Below are positions 1-8,059 of a DNA stretch of 64,000 bases, in pieces. Position 1 is the first letter of the stretch. Each line of letters starts with the position of its first letter. The notes beneath the pieces were generated by a model. The model had not been told where the DNA came from. It did no database searches and saw only the letters and a program-made list of their open reading frames with translations. The DNA comes from Bradyrhizobium sp. JYMT SZCCT0428. Lineage in GTDB: Bacteria; Pseudomonadota; Alphaproteobacteria; Rhizobiales; Xanthobacteraceae. The stretch is taken from contig NZ_JAFCLS010000024.1 of assembly GCF_018131075.1 (NCBI RefSeq), positions 1 to 64,000 of the forward strand, given 5' to 3'. A program made the position numbers and the translations under genes.

Positions 1-521
1 AGATCGCGGGGATCAAGATGGTCGAAGCCTATCGCAGCCAGTATGGCTCCGACTTCATCAACGTGATGCCGACCAATTTGTACGGCCGCGGCGACAATTA
101 TCATCCCGAATACAGCCACGTCGTCGCTGCCTTGATCCGGCGCTTCCACGAGGCGAAGGTTTCGGGCGCAAAGAACATCGTGGTCTGGGGCACCGGCACG
201 CCGCGGCGGGAGTTCCTCTATGTCGATGATCTTGCCGACGCCTGCATCCATTTGATGAAAACCTATTCCAGCGGCGAGCTTGTCAACATCGGCCTCGGCG
301 ACGACATTACCATCGCCGAATTCGCCCGGCTCGTTGCCGCGACCGTCGGCTATGCCGGCGAGATCAGCTATGATACCTCGCGGCCCGACGGGACGCCGCG
401 CAAACTGCTCGATAGCGGCCGGCTCGCCAAGCTCGGCTGGCGCGCCAAGACCCGGCTCGAGGACGGCCTCAAGCTCGCCTATCAGGCTTACCTCAACGAA
501 TCCAAGCAAGCAGCCGAGTGA
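1..521 (+). CDS. fcl: GDP-L-fucose synthase (3,5-epimerase/4-reductase), C-terminal part
   Basis: The gene is cut by the left edge; the reading frame is open from base 3 and ends with TGA. The visible 173 residues begin with IAGIKM followed by an EAYRSQYG-like stretch. This is the helix after the catalytic YxxxK in GDP-fucose synthases (extended SDR family). Further on are the family segments NLYGRGDNY, GTGTPRREFLYVDDLA and the C-terminal RPDGTPRKLLD. The enzyme converts GDP-4-keto-6-deoxymannose to GDP-L-fucose in the cytoplasm, giving fucose for surface polysaccharide. The catalytic Tyr and the Rossmann N-terminus lie outside the window. The last 29 bases overlap the 3' end of the convergent uroporphyrinogen-III-synthase-like gene. 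Confidence 0.93.
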   Translation, partial: IAGIKMVEAYRSQYGSDFINVMPTNLYGRGDNYHPEYSHVVAALIRRFHEAKVSGAKNIVVWGTGTPRREFLYVDDLADACIHLMKTYSSGELVNIGLGDDITIAEFARLVAATVGYAGEISYDTSRPDGTPRKLLDSGRLAKLGWRAKTRLEDGLKLAYQAYLNESKQAAE

Positions 522-1386
522 TCGCTGCCGAGTGGTTGCCAGCCTTCGCAGCCCTCGCACGCGGCGGATTTTTTCCCAGCGCCGCCGCCATCGCCGATAT
601 CAGCGGCCTCATGAAGTAGGCGTCCTCGGCCGGCGATATGTCGGCGTGCAGCCCATGGGATTTCAGTTCATCGGAAACCACGGGGCCCACCGAAGCAATC
701 GGCGTCTGCGCCAGCCCTTCTCGCAACCGTGCCTCGCATCCACGTGCTCGCGCGACTTCGACGAGGCGGCGGACCTGACCCAGATTGGTCAGCGCGATCG
801 CATCGATGCGGCCCTGCGCCATCTCGTCGATGGCGGTGACGATGTTGGCGTCGGCGGCCTGCGCGTCATAGACATAGGGCAGCACGGTATCGACCTCGGC
901 GCCCTGCGCCTTGATCGCGCCGACCAGGACGCTGTGATCCTTGTCCGGGTAGAGCTGCAGCCCAAGACGGTGGCCGCGCAGGTCGATGCGCGACAGCATC
1001 TCGGCGATGCCTTCGGAAGTCGGTTTCTCCGTCGTCACCTGCGGCTCCAGCCCGATTTCGCGCAGCGCACGGCCCGGTTTGGGGCCGCGCGCGAATTTGC
1101 GGGCCTTGCCAAGCGAGGCCACGAATTCCGGTTCGAGGCCGATGCGGCGCACGACCTTCATCAGCCGGCGGAGGCCTTCGCCGGTCATCAGCACCAGGTC
1201 GTCGCAAGGCGCGGCGACGAACCGCCTGATCCATGCCTCGATTGGCGCCGGATCGGGCGTGTCGTGAATGGTGAACATCGGACATTGCAGCACGTCCGCG
1301 CCTTGCTCGGTGAGCAGGCGGGAAAACTGCGCTTCCTCGCGCGTTTCCAGGATCAGGATACGGTAGCCGTTAAGTCTGTCAGCCAT
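493..1386 (-). CDS. Uroporphyrinogen-III synthase family protein (HemD-like)
   Basis: A 297-residue cytoplasmic protein of the HemD fold. It has an N-terminal segment RILILETREEAQFSRLL, a middle domain with LVLMTGEGLRRL, and a C-terminal half with IDAIALTNLGQVRRL and PIASVGPVVSDELKSHGL. The last matches the conserved Gly-Pro-x-T/V motif of uroporphyrinogen-III synthases. These enzymes cyclise hydroxymethylbilane to uroporphyrinogen III. This version has no haem genes beside it and resembles the stand-alone HemD-like proteins found in addition to the true hemD in many alphaproteobacteria, so its own substrate is uncertain. The ATG at 1386 is preceded by GGAGCGAGG, a good ribosome-binding site. 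The 3' end overlaps fcl by 29 bases, tail to tail. Confidence 0.82.
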   Translation of the reverse strand: MADRLNGYRILILETREEAQFSRLLTEQGADVLQCPMFTIHDTPDPAPIEAWIRRFVAAPCDDLVLMTGEGLRRLMKVVRRIGLEPEFVASLGKARKFARGPKPGRALREIGLEPQVTTEKPTSEGIAEMLSRIDLRGHRLGLQLYPDKDHSVLVGAIKAQGAEVDTVLPYVYDAQAADANIVTAIDEMAQGRIDAIALTNLGQVRRLVEVARARGCEARLREGLAQTPIASVGPVVSDELKSHGLHADISPAEDAYFMRPLISAMAAALGKNPPRARAAKAGNHSAAITRLLAWIR

Positions 1387-1526
1387 GGCCTCGCTCCAAC
1401 GCCAATCGTTGTGCTTTGTTCATCATGACCCCGGTTTCCGGATTGGCGCAAGCCGGTTGGTGGTGATAGAGCAGGGCGCTAACAAGCGTCCCACGCCTCT
1501 GCCTGAATCGTAATCAAACCTGCGCC

Positions 1527-2390
1527 ATGCCCGACCATCAATTCGTCCTGACACTGTCCTGCCCCGACCGCCCCGGCATCGTCTCCGCGGTGTCGACCTT
1601 TCTCGCCCATAACGGGCAGAACATTCTGGACGCCCAGCAGTTCGACGATGTCGAGACCGGAAAATTCTTCATGCGGGTGGTGTTCACCGCTGCCGACCTC
1701 GCGGTCGAACTGGCGGCGTTGCAGACCGGCTTTACCGCGATCGCCGACCGCTTTGGCATGGACTGGCAGATGCGCGATCGCGCCAGCCGCCGCCGGGTGA
1801 TGTTGCTGGCTTCCAAATCGGATCATTGCCTGGTCGATATCCTCTATCGGTGGCGCACCGGCGAACTGGAGATGATCCCGACCGCGATCGTCTCCAATCA
1901 TCCGCGCGAAACCTATGACAATCTCGATTTCGGCAGGATCCCGTTCCACTATCTGCCGGTCACCAAGGAGACCAAGCGCGAGCAGGAACAGGCGGTCCTG
2001 AAACTGGTGCAGGACAGCGGCACCGACCTCGTGGTGCTGGCGCGCTATATGCAGATTCTCTCGGATGAGATGTCAGAAGCGCTTTCGGGCCGCTGCATCA
2101 ATATCCACCACTCGTTCCTGCCGGGCTTCAAAGGCGCTCGGCCCTATCACCAGGCGCATGAGCGCGGCGTCAAACTGATCGGTGCGACCGCACACTATGT
2201 GACGCGCGACCTCGATGAGGGCCCGATCATCGACCAGGACGTCGAGCGCATCAGCCATCGCGATACGCCGGAAGATCTTTCGCGCAAGGGCCGCGATATC
2301 GAGCGCCGCGTGCTGGCCCGCGCGATACGCCATCACCTCGAAGATCGTGTGATCCTCAACGGCCGGAAGACGGTGGTATTTGGCGACTGA
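1527..2390 (+). CDS. purU: Formyltetrahydrofolate deformylase
   Basis: A 287-residue protein with an N-terminal ACT domain (about residues 5-80; it opens with FVLTLSCPDRPGIVSAV) and a C-terminal formyl-transferase-fold hydrolase domain. The active-site region shows INIHHSFLPGFKGARPYHQA and a later TAHYVTRDLDEGPII, matching the Asn/His/Asp catalytic set of PurU. The enzyme hydrolyses 10-formyl-THF to formate and THF, balancing one-carbon pools and supplying formate to purine synthesis; the ACT domain normally senses Met/Gly. The length is typical for the family. It stands alone on the plus strand between two minus-strand genes, and its stop lies 13 bases from the end of the convergent epimerase gene. 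Confidence 0.96.
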   Translation: MPDHQFVLTLSCPDRPGIVSAVSTFLAHNGQNILDAQQFDDVETGKFFMRVVFTAADLAVELAALQTGFTAIADRFGMDWQMRDRASRRRVMLLASKSDHCLVDILYRWRTGELEMIPTAIVSNHPRETYDNLDFGRIPFHYLPVTKETKREQEQAVLKLVQDSGTDLVVLARYMQILSDEMSEALSGRCINIHHSFLPGFKGARPYHQAHERGVKLIGATAHYVTRDLDEGPIIDQDVERISHRDTPEDLSRKGRDIERRVLARAIRHHLEDRVILNGRKTVVFGD

Positions 2391-2403
2391 TCGAACGTCG
2401 ACC

Positions 2404-3309
2404 CTAATCGAAGACCGGAAAGAAACTTCTTGGCTTCCATCCGAAGTCGCGTACCGCAGGCGTTGAATCGAAGGCCATATCCTTCATCATCCGGATGCCC
2501 ATTGCCGCGTTGGCGCTTGGGAACAACGGCTTGGCGACGACAAATCCAGCTCGCCACAAGACAGGCGGTATTGAGAGTGTCCGTCGCGGCAGCCGCATCC
2601 CGTCAAAAATTCGACCGATCATCTCGCGGTAGGTGAGGGTTTCGCCGCCGGGCAACGAGTATATCTGGTTCGCCGCAGCTTGACTCAATGCTGCGGAGAT
2701 CGCGCCGATGGCCAAGTCCTCCGCATGCACAGGCTGCCGTAAGCCCTGCGCGCCCCCGACGAGGGGCATAAAGCCAAATCTCCGAATAAGCCGCGACAGC
2801 GGCGTAATATTGCGATCCCGTCCTTCGGCATAGATGAGTGTCGGACGCAATATGGTCCATTCAATGCCGGCCCGTGAGCAGATACTTTCGATGTTTCGCT
2901 CCGCTTCGGCCAGCCTGGTCAAGGTTGCTCGTTCGGAAGCAATCTCGCTGTCAATTTTGGTAAGGACGCTTGTCGAGGTGAAGACAACAATTCGCTTCAG
3001 GGAAGGATTCAATAGATAGGGAAGAGCGCTGGACAACAGCGCAGCACTTGCCGTGCAAAACAGGGTCGTAAATGGTGGAAATTTGAAAGCTTCAGGTTTT
3101 TCAAGGTCGCCCAAAAACCAATCGATCCCCATCCCATCTTGTGGTGCCCTTGACAAGGCAAGGGGGCGTTGACCGCTGCGGACCAGGCGTTCAACGATGT
3201 AGCCGCCGACAAGGCCGGTGGCTCCAATAACCAGAATCTTCGTCTCAGTTTTGTTGTGTTCGGCTCGTTCATCCAATCCTAGCAATTCGATACCGCTCCC
3301 AGAATTCAA
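2404..3309 (-). CDS. NAD(P)-binding epimerase/NmrA-like protein, atypical 5' end
   Basis: An extended-SDR/NmrA-like protein with the dinucleotide motif GATGLVGG near residue 30, a Ser-rich strand VFTSTSVL at the place of the usual catalytic Ser, and EWTILRPTLIYAEG. It lacks an obvious YxxxK, so catalysis is doubtful; NDUFA9-like and sugar-epimerase relatives are the best comparison. The longest frame starts with TTG at 3309, which is weak. A better-looking start, an ATG at 3272 with AGGATTGG just upstream, is in another frame and reads MNEPNTT before running off. A one-base slip in the ACAAAAC run near 3248-3254 would join it to the main frame. The 5' end may therefore be frameshifted or mis-assigned. 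It sits next to polysaccharide genes; the substrate is unknown. Confidence 0.72.
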   Translation of the reverse strand: MNSGSGIELLGLDERAEHNKTETKILVIGATGLVGGYIVERLVRSGQRPLALSRAPQDGMGIDWFLGDLEKPEAFKFPPFTTLFCTASAALLSSALPYLLNPSLKRIVVFTSTSVLTKIDSEIASERATLTRLAEAERNIESICSRAGIEWTILRPTLIYAEGRDRNITPLSRLIRRFGFMPLVGGAQGLRQPVHAEDLAIGAISAALSQAAANQIYSLPGGETLTYREMIGRIFDGMRLPRRTLSIPPVLWRAGFVVAKPLFPSANAAMGIRMMKDMAFDSTPAVRDFGWKPRSFFPVFD

Positions 3310-3804
3310 GCACCCGCGACCGGTCGATGGTCGAGAGTTATCTCCGTTGTTCCACTCTTCAGCCGGTATAAACCGGTCACTTTTCGCGGCATAGGGCGGA
3401 AGCAGCGATCCAGCCTTGAAATCGCGTCAGCAATAGGATTTTTGTCGGCAATACAACTTAAAAGTGTTGAAAGAAGCCTTCGTGCAGGAGCAGTGCGATA
3501 TGGTATAATGAGACCGTCGTTGCAATTGCCCCATGGCGCGTCGGCAGTTGCCAAAGGTGCCTTGCGTCGCAGGTCCTTCATCATCCGATGTCGGTTCGGT
3601 CACGCCTGGCCCGGCCCGCAATTCTGCAACCAGGAGCCTCAAATCAATGCAAGCTGTTGAAAAACATAGCTGCTTCGGCTATCCGAGGAAAAAGGGCTCG
3701 GCGGGGTGGGCAAGTTGATTTTGCGATGCCCTTGTCGCACGGGATCGAATAGCCCCGAATTGACTTCGAGAGCTCTTCGTGGCGATCCGCATATTGGGTG
3801 ATCA
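3310..3804. other. About 500 bases without a convincing gene, relatively AT-rich
   Basis: Only short overlapping frames occur here. The longest is a 92-codon minus-strand frame ending at 3306, which overlaps the TTG start of the epimerase gene. I do not recognise its product and its codon use is unremarkable, so I do not call it. A TATAAT sequence at 3504-3509 on the plus strand has no good -35 partner and lies 300 bases before the next gene. The stretch is visibly less GC-rich than its surroundings. Confidence 0.4.
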
Positions 3805-4866
3805 GTGATCAAATTTGGCTTGCTGGGGTGCGGACGTATCGCAAAGCGTCACGCTGATCTTCTTGGCGGCGGCCATATCGCTGGGGCCAAATTGGTTGCA
3901 GTCTGCGACGTGGTGCGTGAGCGGGCCGACACGATCGCCTCGCGGTTTGGCGTGCCGGCCTTCTTCAGCATTGATGAATTTCTGAGCCACAAGGATATGC
4001 AGGCGGTTTCGGTGTTGACGCCCAGCGGGATGCATCCCGTTCACGCCATTGCCGCTGCCAAGGCCGGCAAGCATGTCATCGTCGAAAAACCGATGGCGCT
4101 CCGGCTCGACGACGCCGATGCCATGATGAACGCCTGCGATGCTGCCGCCGTCAAGCTTTTCGTCGTGAAGCAGAACCGGTTCAATGTCCCCGTGATAAAG
4201 GCACGCGAAGCGCTCGAGGCCGGTCGCTTCGGACGATTGATCCTGGGAACCGTAAGGGTGCGCTGGTGTCGTGATCAGGCCTATTACGATCAGGATGCGT
4301 GGCGTGGAACCTGGGCATATGATGGAGGCGTTCTGGCCAACCAGGCAAGTCACCATGTTGATATGCTCGAGTGGTTCTTTGGCGACGTGGTCAGCGTTCA
4401 CGCCCGGGCGGCAACTGCGCTGGTGAACATCGAAGCCGAAGACACTGCAGTGGCGACGCTCAAATTCAAGAACGGTGCGCTCGGAATCATCGAGGCGACA
4501 ACGGCAGTCAGGCCAACGGATCTCGAAGGCTCGTTGTCAATACTTGGTGAGGGGGGAGCCGTTGAAATTGCGGGATTTGCCGTCAACAAGATCCGGCACT
4601 GGCAGTTCTCAAAGGAGCTTGATTCAGACAGAGAGGTTGTCGAAAAATTCTCGGTTAATCCGCCAAACGTCTACGGTTTTGGACACCAGGCCTATTACGA
4701 ACATGTCGTCAAATGCCTTAACGATCAGGGTCCCGCGCTTGTCGATGGCCTTCAGGGTCGCAAGAGCCTTGAATTGATATCTGCGTTGTATGAATCCATC
4801 GAGACCGGCAAAGAAGTCTCTTTGAAGTTTGCCCCGCAATTATGCCGTCTCGGCGAACTGCCATGA
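3805..4866 (+). CDS. Gfo/Idh/MocA-family UDP-sugar 3-dehydrogenase (WbpB/WlbA-like)
   Basis: A 353-residue NAD-dependent oxidoreductase. The Rossmann motif GLLGCGRIA is at residues 5-13 and the family EKP motif (EKPMAL) at 94-99, whose Lys is catalytic. A tail of the second alpha/beta domain includes NQASHHVDMLEWFFGD. In the WbpB/WlbA branch the enzyme oxidises the C3 hydroxyl of UDP-GlcNAcA to a 3-keto sugar. That role fits because the next two genes are an N-acetyltransferase and a DegT aminotransferase, the partners for making UDP-GlcNAc3NAcA. The GTG start at 3805 agrees with the Rossmann N-terminus. The stop overlaps the next start (ATGA at 4863-4866), showing translational coupling. The dehydrogenase that makes UDP-GlcNAcA (WbpA) is not in the window. 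Confidence 0.88.
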   Translation: MIKFGLLGCGRIAKRHADLLGGGHIAGAKLVAVCDVVRERADTIASRFGVPAFFSIDEFLSHKDMQAVSVLTPSGMHPVHAIAAAKAGKHVIVEKPMALRLDDADAMMNACDAAAVKLFVVKQNRFNVPVIKAREALEAGRFGRLILGTVRVRWCRDQAYYDQDAWRGTWAYDGGVLANQASHHVDMLEWFFGDVVSVHARAATALVNIEAEDTAVATLKFKNGALGIIEATTAVRPTDLEGSLSILGEGGAVEIAGFAVNKIRHWQFSKELDSDREVVEKFSVNPPNVYGFGHQAYYEHVVKCLNDQGPALVDGLQGRKSLELISALYESIETGKEVSLKFAPQLCRLGELP

Positions 4867-5327
4867 ACCAGCCCGAAATCCGACAGGTGGGCGTGCGTGA
4901 CGTGGTATTCGGTGCTCGCGTCATTATCGTCGAGCCGTGCAATCTTTACGGTTGCGAAATTGGCGACGATTGCTTTATCGGCCCGTTCACTGAAATCCAG
5001 AAATCAGTACGGATTGGATCGCGAACGCGCGTTCAGTCCCACGCGTTTGTTTGCGAGCTTGTCACGATCGGCGACGATTGCTTCATCGGTCATGGGGTGA
5101 TGTTCATCAACGACACGTTTTCGACGGGTGGTCCGGCGCGAGGCCGCAAGGAGTTGTGGCGCCATACGAAAATCGGAAATCGCGTATCGATCGGATCGGG
5201 GGCATCAATTCTGCCGGTTGAAATCTGCGACGATGTTGTGATCGGGGCCGGCGCGGTCGTTACCAAGGACATTACGTTGCCCGGATCCTACGCCGGAAAT
5301 CCGGCGCGTCTAATTCGGCGCCATTGA
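4863..5327 (+). CDS. Left-handed beta-helix N-acetyltransferase (WbpD/WlbB-like)
   Basis: A 154-residue acyltransferase made almost entirely of hexapeptide repeats (for example IGDDCFIG twice, IGNRVSIGSGASI, VVIGAGAVVTKDI), ending with the typical GNPARLIRRH. WbpD/WlbB enzymes use acetyl-CoA to acetylate the 3-amino group of UDP-GlcNAc3NA; the GPFTEIQ and SHAFVCE segments resemble that group. The ATG at 4863 overlaps the previous stop in ATGA. An in-frame upstream start at 4842 is possible but would add seven residues inside the previous gene and lacks reason. It acts in the cytoplasm with the dehydrogenase and aminotransferase on either side. Confidence 0.88.
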   Translation: MNQPEIRQVGVRDVVFGARVIIVEPCNLYGCEIGDDCFIGPFTEIQKSVRIGSRTRVQSHAFVCELVTIGDDCFIGHGVMFINDTFSTGGPARGRKELWRHTKIGNRVSIGSGASILPVEICDDVVIGAGAVVTKDITLPGSYAGNPARLIRRH

Positions 5328-5358
5328 CAGCTACTGGTTCGAAATGAGGCTCCATCCC

Positions 5359-6459
5359 ATGGCCGTGCCATACGCCGACCTCCATCTGCAATATGAGAGC
5401 ATCAAGTCGGAAATCGACGCCGCGATAGCCGCCGTCATTCGTGACAGCTCCTTCATACGCGGTCCATACGTCGACAATTTCGAAGCTGCGTTTGGGGCCG
5501 CCGTCGGTTCCCCCCACTGCGTGTCTTGCGCAAACGGCACGGACGCTCTTTACGTCGCGATGCGGGCTTTGGGAGTTTCGCCCGGCGATGAGGTGATTAC
5601 GACCGCGTGGTCCTGGATCAGCACATCGGCCATGATTACGCATGCCGGCGCGAACGTCGTTTTTTGTGATACGGACGCCGGCACCTACACGATCGATCCG
5701 GCCGCGATCGAAAATGCCATTACGCCGCGGACGGTGGGAATCATTCCGGTCCACCTTTACGGTCAGCCGGCCGACATGGACGCGATCATGCAGATCGCGC
5801 GTCGACACAAACTGTGGGTGATCGAAGACTGCGCGCAGGCTCATCTGGCCGAATACCGAGGCCAACAAGTCGGCACGTTCGGGGACGCCGCGACCTATTC
5901 GTTCTATCCCGGGAAAAATCTCGGAGCGATGGGAGACGCTGGCGCAATTGTGACCGGTCGCCCGGATCTTGCCGAACGAATGGCGGTGTTGGCGCGACAC
6001 GGTGGTCTTGTCAAACATCAGCATCGTATCGAGGGGATCAACAGTCGTCTCGACGGCATGCAGGCCGCTATCCTTTCGGCAAAGTTGCCGCATCTCACTC
6101 GGTGGACGGAGGCTCGGCAGGCGGCGGCAAAGGTTTATGACGCCGGCCTCAATCAGATCGAAGACGTCGTTGTTCCTCAGGTGGCTCCGGACCGTACCCA
6201 TGTGTATCATCTTTATACCATCCAGCATCCGGAACGCGACAAGCTCGCCGCCCACCTGAGCGCAAACAGCGTACAAACCGCCGTCAACTACCCGGTGGCT
6301 CTTCCGTTTCTGGAAGCCTATGGACGATTGGAGCATCGTCCAGAGCAGTTTCCGAATGCGCATCGGGCTCAAAGCCGGATCTTGTCTTTGCCGATGTTTG
6401 CGGAAATCACGGCGCCGCAACAGAAGACCGTGGTCGATCTCATTCGCGCCTTCGGTTAG
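5359..6459 (+). CDS. DegT/DnrJ/EryC1/StrS aminotransferase (WbpE/WlbC-like)
   Basis: A 366-residue PLP-dependent sugar aminotransferase. Motifs are ANGTDALYVAMRALG (phosphate-binding cup), WVIEDCAQAHLAEY (Asp contacting the pyridine nitrogen) and SFYPGKNLGAMGDAG, where Lys186 is the Schiff-base residue. These fit the WbpE/WlbC group, which transfers the glutamate amino group to the 3-keto sugar made by the upstream dehydrogenase. I chose ATG 5359 because GAGG lies about nine bases upstream and MAVPYADL is the usual N-terminus; ATG 5344 lacks a ribosome-binding site. It lies 31 bases after the acetyltransferase and belongs to the same operon. Confidence 0.9.
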   Translation: MAVPYADLHLQYESIKSEIDAAIAAVIRDSSFIRGPYVDNFEAAFGAAVGSPHCVSCANGTDALYVAMRALGVSPGDEVITTAWSWISTSAMITHAGANVVFCDTDAGTYTIDPAAIENAITPRTVGIIPVHLYGQPADMDAIMQIARRHKLWVIEDCAQAHLAEYRGQQVGTFGDAATYSFYPGKNLGAMGDAGAIVTGRPDLAERMAVLARHGGLVKHQHRIEGINSRLDGMQAAILSAKLPHLTRWTEARQAAAKVYDAGLNQIEDVVVPQVAPDRTHVYHLYTIQHPERDKLAAHLSANSVQTAVNYPVALPFLEAYGRLEHRPEQFPNAHRAQSRILSLPMFAEITAPQQKTVVDLIRAFG

Positions 6460-6511
6460 TCGTGCTGCGCAGTGCAGGCGATATCGATTATGAAATGGTT
6501 GCGCATTTCTC

Positions 6512-8056
6512 ATGAAGAGCGGTTCCCGACTGCTGGCAAATTCGACCTGGAATGCCATGGCATTCCTCGTCAGCGTCGGGTTGAACTTGCTGATCCTGCC
6601 GTTTGTCGTCGGTAAATTGGGCGTTGCATCCTTCGGGATGGCGGGGCTTGTCGTCGCCACCATTGCGCCTGCTCTCATTTTCAGCGGCTCGCTCGCCATG
6701 ATGTCGACGCGTGAGTTTGCCCGAACGCTCGCCTCGGGAGCGCGCCATGAGACTCGACAGTTTTTTGTAACAGCGCAGTTTCTCAGCCTGGCGGTCGGAA
6801 TTCCACTTGTGGGCCTCTTTTGGCTCGTCGGCCCGGCTTTTGCGCAGCGCGTTTTTCGTCTGGGCGGCGACCTGGCGGCCGATCTTTTCGCTGCGTTCGC
6901 TTTCGGTGCGGTGGGGTGGCTTTTCCAGTGCATCGCCGGCGTGTGCCTGGCGCTGTTCACGGCCCATCAGGATTACGCACGGCTGGCTCTGGTAAGCGTC
7001 GCAGGCAGCGTGGCGTCGACACTTTCAATGCTTCTGTTGATCCCGCACTGGCCGCAGGCCTCGACTTTCGTGGCCTGTCAAATGATCGGTTTTGCCGTCA
7101 ATTTGCTGCTGTCGATGCTGCTGGCGCGACTGCTATGCCCAGATGTGGTGGCGTTTCCAGCGCTGCATTCCAGATCACTGGCATCTCTCCTGCACATCGG
7201 CAAATGGCAGGCGCTGGCGCAGGGCGGTGGATTGGTCGCCGGACAGGCGGAACGCTATCTGCTCGGCATGTTTCTTCAGCCGCAGAACGTCGGATACTAT
7301 TCGATCGCGCTGCGCGCGGAGGAAGCAATTTACATTGGTGTTCTCAAGATTGGCGAGATTCTGTTCCCATTCTTCAGTGCTTTGCAGGGCGAGAGCGACG
7401 AGCGCGTCGGCGACCTGTTTTTTCGTGCATCATGGATATTGAACGTGCTCGCCGTAACGGTGCTCGGAGCTCTCATTCCTGTGGCTGGTAATGTGCTGTA
7501 CCTATGGACCGGCCCGGAAGTTGCGGCCGAAGGCCAGCGCGTGCTGATCGTGCTGGCCTTGGCAGGCATCCTTGGCAGCGGTACCAACGTTTTCACGTTC
7601 TATCTGATGGCGAAGGGCAGGACACGCGCAAACGCCGCGATATCGCTGGTCACCGCGCTATTCACCCTCGGAACCAGTGCGGTGGCGCTTCCCTATTTTG
7701 GATGGCCGGCGGCGGGTTGGAGTGCATGTGCCGGCGTACTGGCCCAGATGGTTTTGATGACGCTGCTGCTGCGGCGGAGTTTCGCCTTGCCGGACATCGG
7801 GTTGCGGGTTTGGCATTTTGTCCTGATGCCGATTGGAGTAGGGGTCGTCGCTGCAATCCTGTTGCGAGTCTGGATTACGACCTATGGGATAGATCAAGGC
7901 GCCGCTTTGTGGGAGGTTGCCGGCTATTACGCTCTTTCGGCCGCGGCGATCCTGATGGCTGTCATTGCCGTTTCCAGCATCGGCCCCTACGGAGCAATTT
8001 GCCGGCGGGATCTGTATCGCATCGTAACGCGGTTTCTCCCCGCGCGGAGCTTCTGA
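6512..8056 (+). CDS. Wzx-like polysaccharide flippase (MOP superfamily)
   Basis: A 514-residue integral membrane protein with about 12-14 hydrophobic segments. The opening LANSTWNAMAFLVSVGLNLL and the FVVGKLGVASFGMAGL loop are typical of the oligosaccharidyl-lipid flippases of the MATE/MOP superfamily. It is expected to move undecaprenyl-diphosphate-linked repeat units from the inner to the outer face of the cytoplasmic membrane for Wzy/WaaL assembly. It follows the amino-sugar genes by 52 bases and ends three bases before the amidotransferase gene, so it is part of the same operon. A Wzy polymerase is not evident nearby. The specific repeat unit is unknown. Confidence 0.88.
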   Translation: MKSGSRLLANSTWNAMAFLVSVGLNLLILPFVVGKLGVASFGMAGLVVATIAPALIFSGSLAMMSTREFARTLASGARHETRQFFVTAQFLSLAVGIPLVGLFWLVGPAFAQRVFRLGGDLAADLFAAFAFGAVGWLFQCIAGVCLALFTAHQDYARLALVSVAGSVASTLSMLLLIPHWPQASTFVACQMIGFAVNLLLSMLLARLLCPDVVAFPALHSRSLASLLHIGKWQALAQGGGLVAGQAERYLLGMFLQPQNVGYYSIALRAEEAIYIGVLKIGEILFPFFSALQGESDERVGDLFFRASWILNVLAVTVLGALIPVAGNVLYLWTGPEVAAEGQRVLIVLALAGILGSGTNVFTFYLMAKGRTRANAAISLVTALFTLGTSAVALPYFGWPAAGWSACAGVLAQMVLMTLLLRRSFALPDIGLRVWHFVLMPIGVGVVAAILLRVWITTYGIDQGAALWEVAGYYALSAAAILMAVIAVSSIGPYGAICRRDLYRIVTRFLPARSF

Positions 8057-8059
8057 TTC

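Noticed and set aside
280..1428. A 382-codon plus-strand frame across the HemD-like gene
   Set aside because: It is the antisense shadow of the minus-strand gene; the translation is rich in Arg/Pro/His and has no family motif, while the opposite frame has a clear one.
5272..6960. A 562-codon minus-strand frame opposite the aminotransferase and flippase genes
   Set aside because: The plus-strand aminotransferase has intact PLP motifs; this frame has none.
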